From: Sphingopyxis sp. PAMC25046
GTDB lineage: Bacteria > Pseudomonadota > Alphaproteobacteria > Sphingomonadales > Sphingomonadaceae
Direction: 5' to 3'
Assembly (NCBI RefSeq): GCF_004795895.1
Contig: NZ_CP039250.1
Coordinates: 3,162,001 to 3,226,000 of the forward strand
DNA length: 64,000 nucleotides
In this document: piece by piece, positions 52,299 to 63,200 of the stretch
Numbering within the stretch: the stretch's first letter is position 1
Layout of the letters: every line of letters begins with the position of its first letter
Translations under genes and position numbers: made by a program
Notes under the pieces: model-generated
The model's database searches: none
Told to the model about the DNA's origin: nothing
Seen by the model: only the letters and a program-made list of their open reading frames with translations

Positions 52299-53381
52299 CC
52301 GCGCGAAATTGGCGCCGAGCAGCTTTTCGATCCGCCGCGCCGGCCAGCCACGCCCGGCGAGATCGTCGGCCAGCTTCAGGAAACGCGCGGGCTCGTTATA
52401 TTCGGGGATGAGATTGAAGACGTCGGGAGCCTCGCCCGGTGCCGCGATCCCGAGCGCCTTGCGCTCTTCGTAGAAACGGCGCTGACCTTCGGCATAGTCG
52501 GCATTGAGTTCAATGCCGCGGATGCCGCCGTCGGTTCCCAGCGCGACATGATCCTCGCCCGCGACCGTTACAGCATGTTCGATATGGCGGATGACGTCGG
52601 CGGCGCGCGGCTGGCCGCTGGCGCGCAGAAACGGCATGAAATAGATGCCGGCGACTCCACCTTTGTCGGCCAACGCGCGGAGGTCGGCGTCGGTCGTGTT
52701 GCGCGGCACGTCGTTCAAGGCACGGCAGCCGGTATGGCTGATCGCGATCGGCGCCGACGAGGTCGCAATCGCCTCGGCAATCGTGCGCTGCGCGGCGTGG
52801 CTTGCGTCGACGATCATCCGCCGCGCATTGAGCCCCGCAACTACCTCGCGGCCAAAATCGCTGAGTCCGGCATTACCGGACTCAAGACAGCCATCGCCGA
52901 CGAGGTTGCGCTTGTTGTAAGTGAGCTGGACGATCCGCACGCCGAGCAGGTTGAACAGGTCGAGCCGTTCAACCTCGGTTTCGAGCGGCACCGTATCCTG
53001 AAAGCCGAAGATGACACCGAGCCGCCCGCTCGCCTGCGCCGCCGCGAGGTCGGCCGCCGTGCGGACGTGCAGCAGATGATCGGGCAGCGCCTCGATAAAG
53101 CGCGTGTAGCGCGCGACGCGGCGCAGCGTTTCCTCATAGCGGCCCGGCGTATTGCCCGCAGCACCCACCGTCTGGTGGATCACGGTCAGTCCCGACGCGC
53201 GGTAGGTCGCAAGCTGCGCCGCGATGCCCGGCGCCTTCGGATCGAGCGCGCCCAGCGATGATAGACCGTCGATCACCATCGCCTTACCGTAGCGCGCCGC
53301 GCCGAAATCAGCCCCGCGTGCCGGGCCTGCGAACGCCAGCGCCGCCGCGCCGCCGATCAGCGCGCGGCGCGAGACGATCAT
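52272..53381 (-). CDS. M19-type dipeptidase-like protein with altered metal ligands
   Basis: A 369-aa protein with a Tat signal (IVSRRALIGGAAALAFAG). The fold is renal-dipeptidase-like: RLGVIFGFQ, LGVRIVQLTYNKRNLVGDG, MIVDASHAAQ, AISHTGCRALN and LGTDGG. The usual DGHxD metal motif reads DGLSS, and the usual bridging Glu is Gln (GFQD). The two later His are kept. It is either a one-metal variant subfamily or an inactive paralogue. It is the last gene of the peptidase operon, 4-nt overlapped. Confidence 0.85.
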   Translation of the reverse strand: MIVSRRALIGGAAALAFAGPARGADFGAARYGKAMVIDGLSSLGALDPKAPGIAAQLATYRASGLTVIHQTVGAAGNTPGRYEETLRRVARYTRFIEALPDHLLHVRTAADLAAAQASGRLGVIFGFQDTVPLETEVERLDLFNLLGVRIVQLTYNKRNLVGDGCLESGNAGLSDFGREVVAGLNARRMIVDASHAAQRTIAEAIATSSAPIAISHTGCRALNDVPRNTTDADLRALADKGGVAGIYFMPFLRASGQPRAADVIRHIEHAVTVAGEDHVALGTDGGIRGIELNADYAEGQRRFYEERKALGIAAPGEAPDVFNLIPEYNEPARFLKLADDLAGRGWPARRIEKLLGANFARLCADVWSR

Positions 53382-54601
53382 GTATGGAGCGCCTTCTCGA
53401 ACTCGCGCGCCGCGTCGGCGCCGGCGATGGCGGTCAGGTGCTTCAGGAAGACCGGCGTCGTGTGGACGGGCTCCTTCGCCATGGCGATCATCAGCCGGTC
53501 CATCGCGGGGCGACCGATGCGATGCTCAAGATCGAGCAGCAGGAGCGGCCCCTTGCCGTAAAGCTGAATCCGGTTCGGCCGGCCATGCCCCATGACCGGA
53601 CCCGCGTCCTTCGTAGCGTCGCGCTTGGCGGCGATATTCTTCGCCAGTTCCTCTGCCCCGAAAGCATGCTCAACATAGCGCATCGACATATATTCGGCGG
53701 CCGATTCGACGAGCCAGAAATCGTCGGTGAGCGGGCTGGCCAGCATCCACCAGGCGTGCGCAATCTCGTGCGCGACATAACGGCCGGGATTGACCTCGGT
53801 GATGTCGGGGGTGTTGCGCCCGCCTTCGGACAACACCGTATAGGCCGTGCGCGCATACCCCATCGAACGCTCGCGCCAGACCTGCGCCATCCGCACCTTG
53901 CGCGGCAGCGGGCCGAACATCGCTTCGAAATAGCGCGCGGCGCCCTCGGCATGCTTGACGTACCAGCCCGAAAGCTGGGTCGACAGGTCGCGCGAATAGA
54001 ATTCGACGCCATGCGCCTCGGCGCGCTGCAAGCCGTGCATCGCGACCATCGGCAGGTCGATGTCGAGGAAGTCGCGGTGGATCCGCACCCCTGTCGCGGT
54101 CCGCGTCACATCGCCCTGCGCAACGACGACGAGATCGGGGTCGAGCCCGTCAATCGCCGCGTCGACGGTGAAGCGCGTCTGGATGTCGGCACCCACCGGA
54201 AACCACATATGGTCGATGAACAGCTCATAACCTTCGGGCCGCAGCGGCTTGTTGCCGCTGTCATGCTCGGTGAGGATCGGTCCCGCGTAGCGGAAGCGCA
54301 GCTTGACCGGGTCCGTGGCGGGCGCCGCAAAGCGGAAGCTGTATTTGTTGAGCGCGGGCATCGGCGAGGTCGACGGCTCGACGGACATGGTGACGCCGGG
54401 CGGCAGGTCCATCGGCTGGAGAGCGAAGCGGTCCGACAGAAGGAAGGCCTTTTCGGCTTCGCCGTCGCTGAGCGTGATCGTGACGTCGGCGTCGAGCGCG
54501 CCTTGGGGATCGAATTTCGCCGCAACATCGTAATGCGGCGGTGCTGCGTGCGCGACGGCCGCGCTGCCGAGCGCCAGCAAGGTCGCGAATAGTCTCTTCA
54601 T
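53378..54601 (-). CDS. M1-like gluzincin metallopeptidase
   Basis: A 407-aa protein with a signal peptide (MKRLFATLLALGSAAVAHA). An N-terminal beta domain is followed by the zinc motif HEIAHAWW and the downstream Glu in LVESAAEYMS, as in M1/M61-type gluzincins. Lacking the GAMEN and C-terminal helical domain, it is shorter than full aminopeptidase N. It is predicted to cleave N-terminal residues from imported peptides. It overlaps its neighbours by 4 nt on both sides. Confidence 0.86.
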   Translation of the reverse strand: MKRLFATLLALGSAAVAHAAPPHYDVAAKFDPQGALDADVTITLSDGEAEKAFLLSDRFALQPMDLPPGVTMSVEPSTSPMPALNKYSFRFAAPATDPVKLRFRYAGPILTEHDSGNKPLRPEGYELFIDHMWFPVGADIQTRFTVDAAIDGLDPDLVVVAQGDVTRTATGVRIHRDFLDIDLPMVAMHGLQRAEAHGVEFYSRDLSTQLSGWYVKHAEGAARYFEAMFGPLPRKVRMAQVWRERSMGYARTAYTVLSEGGRNTPDITEVNPGRYVAHEIAHAWWMLASPLTDDFWLVESAAEYMSMRYVEHAFGAEELAKNIAAKRDATKDAGPVMGHGRPNRIQLYGKGPLLLLDLEHRIGRPAMDRLMIAMAKEPVHTTPVFLKHLTAIAGADAAREFEKALHT

Positions 54602-56406
54602 GCCGATTGTCCTCCCCCAGCGATCCAGGCCTCGATACGTTCTTCGAGCAGCGGCAAGGGCAGCGGCCCCGCGCCCAGTACCACGTCATGAAAGCGGCGC
54701 AGGTCGAAGCGGGCACCGAGGCCGGCGCGCGCGCGGGCGCGCAGCTCGATGATCTTCTGCATCCCGATATAGTAGGAGGTCGCCTGTCCCGGGATGACGA
54801 TATAGCGCTCGACCTCACGCTGGTTATCGTAATGGCTCGACGGCATGTTCGCGTCGAAATAGGCAATGCCCTGCTCGCGCGTCCATTGCAGCGAATGGAT
54901 GCCGGTATCGACCACCAGGCGGCACGCGCGCATCAGGGACAGCGAAAGGCGCCCGAAGTCCGAATAGGGATCGGCATAGAGCCCCATCTCCTTCGGCAGC
55001 AGTTCCGAATAGAGACCCCAGCCCTCCGAAAAGGCGGCGATGCTCGCGAAGCGGCGGAACTTCGGGAGCCCTTCCATCTCGTGCGCGATGCAGGTTTCGA
55101 CATGATGCCCCGGGATCGCCTCATGATAGAGCGTCGCGGCGAGCTGGTAGCGCGGCTGAGCCTTCATGTCGGCGAGGTTGATATAGAAGATGCCCGGCGC
55201 CGATCCGTCCTGCGGGGGGTTGCGATAATGCGCCTTGGGCGCCGATTTCTCACGCCACGCCTCGATCGCTCGGACCTCGACCGGCGCCTTCGGCAGATGC
55301 TCGAACAGTTCGACTTGTCGCGCGCGAATTTCGCCGAGCAGCGCACCGGCCTCGGCAACATAGGCGGCGCGCCCCGCATCGGTGTCGGGATGATAGAAGC
55401 GCGGATCGCTGCGCATGAAGGCGAAGAAAGCCGGCAGGTCGCCGGCGAAACCGACCTGTTTCATGATCGCGCGCATCGCGTCGTGAATGCTTGCGACCTC
55501 GCGGAGCCCGAGCGCGTGGACGTCGGCCGCCTTCAGCGGCAGCGTCGTATAGCTTTCGAGCTGCGCTGCATAATAGGTCTGCCCGTCCGGCAGTTTCCAG
55601 ACGCCCGCAGTCTCGTCGGCTTTCGCCTCGGCCGCACGCAAATGCGCGATCAGCGCGCGATAACCACTAGCAAAGCCGCCTTGCAACGCCGCCGTGCCCC
55701 GCGCGAGAAGATCGGCGCGCTCGGCGTCGGGCAGGTCCGCTTTCGCAACCTTGCCCCGGAAATCAGCAAGGATCGGGCTGTCGCCCTCACCCGCGAACGG
55801 CGCGCCTTTGAGCAAGTTGAGACAGGGTTCGATGACGAGACCATAGACGAAGCGCGGCGGTCGGATTCCCTTTGCTTCCTGCGTCCCCATCCGCTCAACC
55901 GCCTGCGCCATCAGCGGCGCGACGGCGTCGAGCCGCTTGATATAGGCTTCGGCGTCGGCCTTATTCATGATCGGATGGCTGTTGGTGAGCGTGCTCGGTA
56001 CCCGCGTATGCACGCCGCCCATCTGGGTCATCACATAATCATGGTTGCGCCATTTGAAGTTACGGAGCGCAAGCTCTGTCGAGCGCGCGAACATGCGGAG
56101 GCTGAGCGCCGCCTGCGGTGACAGCTTCGCGGCATCGAAGCTTTTCAGCACAGCACGGTCGGCTTGGCGGAGCTTGTGGTCCTCGAGCTCACGCGCCTCG
56201 CCGATATCGTCCCACTTGTCCTGATCGCGGCGAATGCCGAGCGCCGACTGGCGCGTCGGGCTGCGATCCAGCGAACGCTGAAAGATCGCCTCGAAAAAGG
56301 CGTCGAGCCGCGCGTCCTCGTCAGTCTGGATTGCAAAGACCGGCGGCGCGATCAAAGTCGCACCCACCAGCACCGCCGAGCCGATGAAGTGGCGCCTGCA
56401 GATCAT
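54598..56406 (-). CDS. DUF885-family metallopeptidase-like protein (copy 2)
   Basis: A 602-aa protein. A Tat-like N-terminus (MICRRHFIGSAVLVGATLIA) is followed by an all-helical DUF885 domain with the zinc motif YHEAIPGHH and the downstream Glu in FSEGWGLYSE. It is paralogous to the next gene along its whole length. The ATG is 56406-56404, overlapping the upstream stop. The periplasmic role is presumably in peptide hydrolysis. Confidence 0.9.
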   Translation of the reverse strand: MICRRHFIGSAVLVGATLIAPPVFAIQTDEDARLDAFFEAIFQRSLDRSPTRQSALGIRRDQDKWDDIGEARELEDHKLRQADRAVLKSFDAAKLSPQAALSLRMFARSTELALRNFKWRNHDYVMTQMGGVHTRVPSTLTNSHPIMNKADAEAYIKRLDAVAPLMAQAVERMGTQEAKGIRPPRFVYGLVIEPCLNLLKGAPFAGEGDSPILADFRGKVAKADLPDAERADLLARGTAALQGGFASGYRALIAHLRAAEAKADETAGVWKLPDGQTYYAAQLESYTTLPLKAADVHALGLREVASIHDAMRAIMKQVGFAGDLPAFFAFMRSDPRFYHPDTDAGRAAYVAEAGALLGEIRARQVELFEHLPKAPVEVRAIEAWREKSAPKAHYRNPPQDGSAPGIFYINLADMKAQPRYQLAATLYHEAIPGHHVETCIAHEMEGLPKFRRFASIAAFSEGWGLYSELLPKEMGLYADPYSDFGRLSLSLMRACRLVVDTGIHSLQWTREQGIAYFDANMPSSHYDNQREVERYIVIPGQATSYYIGMQKIIELRARARAGLGARFDLRRFHDVVLGAGPLPLPLLEERIEAWIAGGGQSA

Positions 56407-58217
56407 GCCTGTCCTCCCGCTGCGATCCACGCATCGATTTTGTGTTCGAGCATCGGAAGCGGAAGCGGCCCGCTGCCGAGCACATTGTCGTTGAAGCCGC
56501 GAAGGTCGAAGCGGTCGCCTAGCTTCGTCCGCGCGCGGTCGCGCAGTTCGACCAGCTTGAGCTTGCCCATCTCATAGGCGCAGGCCTGCCCCGGCGTGAC
56601 GATGTAGCGCTGGATCGCGGTGACATTGTCGGCATGGTTCGCCGGCGTATTTTCGTCGAGCCACGCCACCGCCCTTTCGCGGCTCCAACGCAGCGCATGG
56701 ACGCCGGTATCGGTGACGAGGCGGCCCGCGCGCATCAACTCCATCGAAAGGCGCCCGAACTCCTGCCACGGATCGTCGTAAAGCCCCATGTCGGTCGGTA
56801 GCTGCTCGGCGAACAGCGCCCAACCCTCGCTGAACGCGGTGTAGCCGCCGAAGGCGCGAAACTTCGGCAGCCCGGTCAATGCGCGCGTCACCGCCTTTTC
56901 GAGATGATGGCCGGGCACGCCTTCGTGATAGGAGAGCGCCGACAGCTCGTAGATCGGTAGATTCCGCATGTCGCGCGTGTTGACGTAGAGGATGCCGGGG
57001 CGCGATCCGTCGGCCGAGGGCGCAAAATAGCCCGCGGTGCCCGCCGACGCTTCGAGCCAGGGCTCGACCGGCTTCACCAGCACGTCGGCGCTCGGAACAT
57101 GATTGGTGAGCTCGCCGAGCCGCGCGGTCACCGCGGCAATTTTCGCGCGCATCGAATCGAGATAGGCCGCCTTTCCCTCAGCGGTGTTGGGATAATAGAA
57201 ACGATCATTGCTGCGAACATGCTCGAAAAGCTCTGCGAGCGTGCCCGCAAATCCCGCGCGCTTGGCCACCGCGCGCATCTCGCCGTGCAGACGTGCAGTC
57301 TCTTCGAGCCCGATGCGATGGACCTCGGTTGGCGAGAGCGGCAGCGTCGTGTTCCAGCGGAGCTGGGCGGCATAATAGGCGTCGCCATCGGGGAGGCGCC
57401 AGACGCCGGCATTGCAGTTCGCACCGCATTTGATCGCGCGCAGATGGTCGATGAGGCCACGAAAACCGGGACCGAACCCTTCGATCAACCCAGCCTCGGC
57501 CGCCTTCACAAGCCGTGCCCTTTCGACCTCGCCGATCGAAAGACTCTCCAGCTTGCCACGGAAATCGGCGAGGATCGGACTGTCGGGGGTGCCGGGTTGG
57601 AACGGCGCGCCGGCAATCAGCTTCTCGCAATTGCCGATGACAAGCGGCGCCGAGAAGGGCGGCGGGACGACGCCGTTCGCCGCCTGCCGTTCGAGCCCCG
57701 CGACGACTGCCGCCAGATAGGAGCGCACCGCGTGGAGGCGCGCGACATAGGCCTCGGCGTCGGCGACGCTGGCGATCGAATGATTGTTGATCAGCGTTTG
57801 CGGAATGTCGCGCTGCGGCCCGCGCATCTGGCAGACCGGATAATGATTGCCACGCCAGAGGTGGCGCTCGATCGCCTCCTCGGCGTCATAGGCGAACAGA
57901 TCATAGCTGAGCTGCGCCTCGTGACCCAACGCCGCGCGATCGAAGCGCTTCAATTCGGCGAGGTCGCGCCGCACGAGCACGACATTCTCGTCCGCGCGCG
58001 CCTGGCTGACATCGGGCCACCAGCCCGCGCCGCCGCCCGTAATCCCCATCGATGACTGCGCCGCGGGATTGCGCGCGAGGTCGCGCTGGAAGACGCTTTC
58101 GAAGAACGCATCGAGGCGCGCGCTCTCGTCGCGCGGCGCCGTCGCCCATACCGGCGTCGCGGCGGCGAGCGCCCCTGCCGCGATCAGTTCGCGGCGGCTG
58201 AGACGAAGGTCGTTCAC
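56403..58217 (-). CDS. DUF885-family metallopeptidase-like protein (copy 1)
   Basis: A 604-aa protein. A Tat signal (LSRRELIAAGALAAATPVWA) precedes the DUF885 domain with YHEGVPGHH and FSEGWALFAE. The catalytic residues are intact. Tandem duplication with the neighbour suggests two specificities for one substrate class. The overlap with the S9 gene is 4 nt. Confidence 0.9.
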   Translation of the reverse strand: MNDLRLSRRELIAAGALAAATPVWATAPRDESARLDAFFESVFQRDLARNPAAQSSMGITGGGAGWWPDVSQARADENVVLVRRDLAELKRFDRAALGHEAQLSYDLFAYDAEEAIERHLWRGNHYPVCQMRGPQRDIPQTLINNHSIASVADAEAYVARLHAVRSYLAAVVAGLERQAANGVVPPPFSAPLVIGNCEKLIAGAPFQPGTPDSPILADFRGKLESLSIGEVERARLVKAAEAGLIEGFGPGFRGLIDHLRAIKCGANCNAGVWRLPDGDAYYAAQLRWNTTLPLSPTEVHRIGLEETARLHGEMRAVAKRAGFAGTLAELFEHVRSNDRFYYPNTAEGKAAYLDSMRAKIAAVTARLGELTNHVPSADVLVKPVEPWLEASAGTAGYFAPSADGSRPGILYVNTRDMRNLPIYELSALSYHEGVPGHHLEKAVTRALTGLPKFRAFGGYTAFSEGWALFAEQLPTDMGLYDDPWQEFGRLSMELMRAGRLVTDTGVHALRWSRERAVAWLDENTPANHADNVTAIQRYIVTPGQACAYEMGKLKLVELRDRARTKLGDRFDLRGFNDNVLGSGPLPLPMLEHKIDAWIAAGGQA

Positions 58218-60172
58218 TGGCCGATCGGGAAATCGCCGAGCGGCGAAACCGTCGTTGTTTCGGCGGCGGCCGTCCTCGCCGGCGCACCTTTCACATGTGT
58301 ATCGAGGAATTCCAGTATCTTGCGATAGGCGACAATCTGGTTCGCCTTCTTGCGGAACCCATGCCCCTCGTCGGGGAAGACGACATAATCGACCGGTACG
58401 CCGTTCGCCTTCACCTTGGCGACGATATCCTCGGATTCAACCGGCAGCACGCGCGGGTCGTTCGCGCCCTGGAGCACGAGCAGCGGCTTTTTGATATTCG
58501 TGGCGTGGAAAACGGGTGAGATCTTGCGGAGATATTCGGCGTCCTTTTCAGGATCGCCAACCTCGGTAAACAGCAGCCGGCGCAGATCTTCCCACCAGCT
58601 CGGCGTGTTGGCGAGCAGGCGCGGCCAGTTCGACACGCCGTAAATGTCGACTCCCGCCGCAAAGGCATCGGGTCGGAAAGCGAGCCCGGCGAGCGTCATA
58701 TAGCCGCCATAGCTTTGCCCCTGGATCACGACTTTGGCGGAATCGACAAGGCCGGTGTCGATCAGCATCCTTTTCGCCGCGACGACGTCGTCGAGATCGG
58801 CATCGCCATGCTTGCGGTCGTCGAGATGGTAGAAGGTCCGTCCCGACCCGCTGCTGCCGCGATTGTTGATCTCGAACACGACATAGCCGTGATTGGCGAG
58901 ATATTGCTGCAAGGGGCGATAGCCGATCCGGCTTTCGTCGCCGGGCCCCCCGTGGACATGGATGACGGCGGGGAGCGCGTCGCCCTTCTTAGCGCCCTTC
59001 GGCACATAGAGGATGCCCGGCACCGTGACGCCGTCATAGGATTTGAAGCGCACGACCTCGCCCGCGATCAGGTCGTCGGGTGCCACGCCGGGCGCGCGCG
59101 CGTTGAGGAGCGGCATCCGTTCACCCGTAGCAAGGTCGAGCAGCAGGATGTCGCCCGGCGTGGCACCGTTCGAGGCGCTCACGAGCGCCTTTTTCGAATG
59201 GTTGGCGAGAAGCAGGCCGCTGCTCGCGCCCGGCATCGGATCGGCGAGGTGCAGCGGTTTGAAGGTCGCGGCGTCGAACAGATAGGGGCGCGAACGCGCA
59301 TCCTCGTTGACCGAGACGATCAGCGTCCTGCCATCGCGCGACAGGTCCGCGCCCTCCACGTCCCAGTCGGGTTTGAAAACGGTGACGCGCTTGCCGGTCG
59401 CAAGGTCCTGTCGCACGAGAAAGGCGAACTCGCCGCCATCGTCGGTGGTGTAGAAGAGCTGTGCGCCTTTGTCGGAAAAGGTCTGCGGTTCGCAGGCGAC
59501 GGGCTTGCCCTCGACGGTGAGTTGGATCAGCTTCGCCGCGGTGCGGTCGTAGACATAGCAATGTTTCGTCGCATTATCGACGATGCGGCTGAGCCCGACA
59601 TAACGGCGATCGGGGCTGACCGCGCGGACCTGATAGGCCTTGTCATTCTCGAACAGGAGCGTCTTGGCGTAGCCGTCGGCCTGAATCTCGTAGAGGTCGA
59701 AGAAGCGCGGATCGCGCTCGTTGGTCTGGACGAAGAAACTTTTGCCGTCCTGCGCCCATTCGACGAAGCGCGCGACATGCTTCGCGCCGGGTGTCACGTC
59801 GTGCGTGGTGCCCTCGCGCTCGCGAACATAGATATGGGCGAGTTCGTTGCCGCCTTGGTCGCTCGAAAACAGGATGCGCTCGTCGTTCGGGAAATAACCG
59901 ATCGCGCGCACCGTCTCCTTGACCGAATTGGTGAGCGGCGTCGCGGCGCCGCCGCCCGATGGCATTTCGTAGATATTGGCGATGCCGGTGCGGTTGCTCG
60001 TGAAGATCAGCTTCGTATCGTCGGGCGACCAGGACAGACCGCCGATCGTGTCCGAATCCATCAGCTGTTCGATCGTGTAGCGTTTCGGGGACTTTTCGTC
60101 GGCCGACGCCGGAGCGGCGTGGCAGGCCAGCGCGATGCCGAGCAGCAGATATTTAAGCATTATTTTCCCCAT
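58214..60172 (-). CDS. S9-family prolyl-oligopeptidase-type serine peptidase
   Basis: A 652-aa protein with a signal peptide (MLKYLLLGIALACHAAPASA). ATG 60172 or 60160 may start it. An N-terminal seven-bladed propeller (SWSPDDTKLIFTSNR, AVSPDRRYVGLSR) is followed by an alpha/beta-hydrolase with nucleophile GQSYGGYMTL, Asp in GANDPRVLP and His in PDEGHGFRK. The family is acylaminoacyl/prolyl peptidase. It is the first peptidase after the TBDR, 46 nt apart. Confidence 0.93.
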   Translation of the reverse strand: MGKIMLKYLLLGIALACHAAPASADEKSPKRYTIEQLMDSDTIGGLSWSPDDTKLIFTSNRTGIANIYEMPSGGGAATPLTNSVKETVRAIGYFPNDERILFSSDQGGNELAHIYVREREGTTHDVTPGAKHVARFVEWAQDGKSFFVQTNERDPRFFDLYEIQADGYAKTLLFENDKAYQVRAVSPDRRYVGLSRIVDNATKHCYVYDRTAAKLIQLTVEGKPVACEPQTFSDKGAQLFYTTDDGGEFAFLVRQDLATGKRVTVFKPDWDVEGADLSRDGRTLIVSVNEDARSRPYLFDAATFKPLHLADPMPGASSGLLLANHSKKALVSASNGATPGDILLLDLATGERMPLLNARAPGVAPDDLIAGEVVRFKSYDGVTVPGILYVPKGAKKGDALPAVIHVHGGPGDESRIGYRPLQQYLANHGYVVFEINNRGSSGSGRTFYHLDDRKHGDADLDDVVAAKRMLIDTGLVDSAKVVIQGQSYGGYMTLAGLAFRPDAFAAGVDIYGVSNWPRLLANTPSWWEDLRRLLFTEVGDPEKDAEYLRKISPVFHATNIKKPLLVLQGANDPRVLPVESEDIVAKVKANGVPVDYVVFPDEGHGFRKKANQIVAYRKILEFLDTHVKGAPARTAAAETTTVSPLGDFPIGQ

Positions 60173-60218
60173 ATGGGCGGTGTCGGGGGCGGCGCAGGCG
60201 CGCCGCCCCGCAGGAGCG

Positions 60219-63200
60219 TCAGAAGCTGGCGCTCGCGGTCAGCAAATAGGCGCGGCCGAGAAAGTCGAACGACCCGAAGCTGCGGCGGGCGAGCGCCGCA
60301 TAGGGTATCTCGCGATCGAAGATATTGTTGACGATCAGTTGCAACCGGAAGCGTTCACCGACATTGAAGCCGATCGTCCCGTTGACCAGCGTATAGGCGC
60401 CGACGTCGTTGATCGGCGTATCCTCGATCGTCTGGTCAAGGCTGAACTTGGTCTTGTCACGCCAAAGGACCTGGACATCGAGATCGACATCGCCGAGCGT
60501 CGCGCCGACATAACTCTGAACGCGCCATTTCGGCAGCCCGACTGTCCCCGCCGCTTCCGTTACGGGTTGGCCTGCGAAGAGGACCTGCTCGTAGGTGTCG
60601 GTGTAGAAGAGCTTGGTTCCCAGACGCATCGCGTTGCGCCCGCCGGAACTCGGTATCAGGCTGCTGATGTCGAAGCCGTAGTCGGCGGCAACGATCAATC
60701 CGGCGAAGTGGAGCGTCGACGTGTTTACGAAGCCGGTCGTGAAGCCGTTCGCGATGTCGCCGGGATTACGTTGCGCCCCGCCCGTGCCGTTCCCCGCCGC
60801 GATATCCGCGGCAGTCAGACGACGAAAATTGCCGCAGGCATCGGTCGCGGGATAGCTGGCACTGTCATAGCAGGACGCCATCAGCGAATTGATATCGAGA
60901 TTTTCGATCCCACCGGTCAGCCGGACGTCGGTCCAGTCGGCCGCGAACCGGAAGCCGGGAATCGCGGGCGGCTGATAAACGAGCCCGAGCGACCAGCTCT
61001 TTGCCTTTTCGTTGTCGAGATTCTCATTGCCCGACAGGCTGCCCGACGCTGAACGGATATTGGTCGTGGGCGTAAAGGCATTTGGCGCGGGCGCACTGAC
61101 GGCGGCGAGCGCCGCCGCGCAATTGGCGGCGCGGACGTCGGGATTGTTGCCGCGATTGTAATTATCCTTGCTGCACGGATCGCTCAGCGTGTTCGTCACC
61201 GGCGAACTGGCCGCAAACAATTCACTGATCGCCGGTGAGCGAATCGCGCGCGTATAAACGCCGCGCAAGGTCAACCCTTCGCCGATCCCGCCGAGTTTGG
61301 GTGCGATTCGGCCGCCAGCGGACCAGGTGATCGCGCCGCCCGCAATCGAATGGTCGACATAGCGGATCGAACCGTCGAATTCGGCGCTGCGGATCAGCGG
61401 AAAATTCTGGTCGTCCGAGATCAGCGGGACGACGAGTTCGCCATAGACCTCCCTCGTCCCGAACTTGCCCGAAACCGGCGAATAGGCGCCTATGCCCTCG
61501 CCGAGCAGCCGGTCGCCGGCCTGGAGGACGGCGTCGGGCGCGAAGACCGCCTTCTCGACGCGGCGCTCGACGCCGATATTGAACGCGATCCGTTCGCTCG
61601 AAATGCCGAAGGGCAGCTTGCCGCCGAGGTTCGCGGTCAGCACCGTCTGCGTGTTCGTGCTCTTCGACCGTCCGGCCTCGCTGACATAGGCGGCCGCCTC
61701 GTCGCTCGGAGAGCCGTAACCGAACAGGTTGATCGGCACGCAGCCCGCCGGCGCGTTGCCGCCGCAGATGATCGAGCCGTCGGGCGCTTCGACAGCGTTG
61801 ACCGCGGCCAGGAAGCGTTCGGGATTGACGTAGGTCACCCGCGAATTGTTGCGGACGCGTCCGTAATTATAGGAGACGTCCCAGTTCCAGCGTTCGCCGG
61901 CGACGTCGAAATGCCCTTCGAGCCCGCCCACGAAACGATAGAGGTTCTGCACCGTCTGTTGCGGCTCGCGCTGGACGATGTCGTTGAGGTTTCGGTTGAG
62001 GTTGAAGGTGGTGAGCCCGTTCGCCTGCAGGATCGAACGCGCCTGATCGGAAAGGAACGGGTTGTCGACCGAGAAAGTCAGCTTCGGCCCACCGATCAGG
62101 CCGGGCGCGGCCACGGAGGTGAGATCGGACAGGCGGACGACCTTGCTGCGAGCATAGGCGCCTTCGAAAAAGACGCGCAGATTGGGCGTCACATCGTAGT
62201 GCGCGAGCAGGTTTCCGAGCACCCGGTCGGTCGGGGTGAGCAGCGAGGTATTGTCGGCGAGACTGAATCCATCCCCACCCGACGTCGCGAGCGGAAAGAC
62301 GCCCAATGCGCCGAGACCGGCCGATGCCAGAATATCACTGACCACGGTTCCCACATCATAGGGGACGAGTTCACCATTCGCACCGAATTGCAGCGGACGT
62401 CCCTGGGCGTCGAAGATATAGTTACCGTTGGGCGCGATCCCGAAACCCGGCAATGATACGCCCGGCCCATCCACACCGAGCAGTCCTCCGGCACCCGAAT
62501 CGAAATAGGGCAGGCCGCCCTCGGTGAACACGGCAAAGCGATAATCGTCGACGACACTGAGGGCGGGAATACCATCGGTCGAACTGGTGTTTTCGGGATT
62601 GGGGATCGTATTCCGGAAACCGCCGAAGCGGTCGCCGTACAGCAGGCCGCTCTGCTTCGAATATTCCAGCCCGACGACGATGTTGCCCCGGCCTTCGGAA
62701 AAGTTCGTCCCCGCGAGTCCGCGGATGGCATATTGGTGCGAATCGCCATCTTCGTTGAGCCCGGCGAGCCCCGATATCTGCAGCCCGTCGAAATTGTCCT
62801 TCAGGATGATATTGACCGTGCCGGCAATCGCGTCCGAGCCGTAGATCGGCGCGCCGCCGATCGCGATCGTTTCGACCCGGTCGACCAGCCCTGTCGGAAT
62901 AAGGTTGAGATCGACCTGAGAGCCCGCGGAGGCGTTGCCGCTCGCCGCCGCTGAATTCGCCGAAACGAAGCGGCGTCCGTTGACCAGCGTCAGCGTCCGC
63001 TGCGACCCCAGGCTGAACATGTTCACGAACCGCTGCCCGGTTCCGTTGATCGCCTGATTTCCGCCAACGGCGCTGCTGTCAGACGTCCCGAATAACGGGT
63101 TCGCCTCCAGCGCCTGCGCAACATTGACGTAGCCGCGCCGCTCAATTTCCTCTGCATCCTCGACCATTGCCGGCTGCAACGTGTCGAAGCCTGCGCGCTC

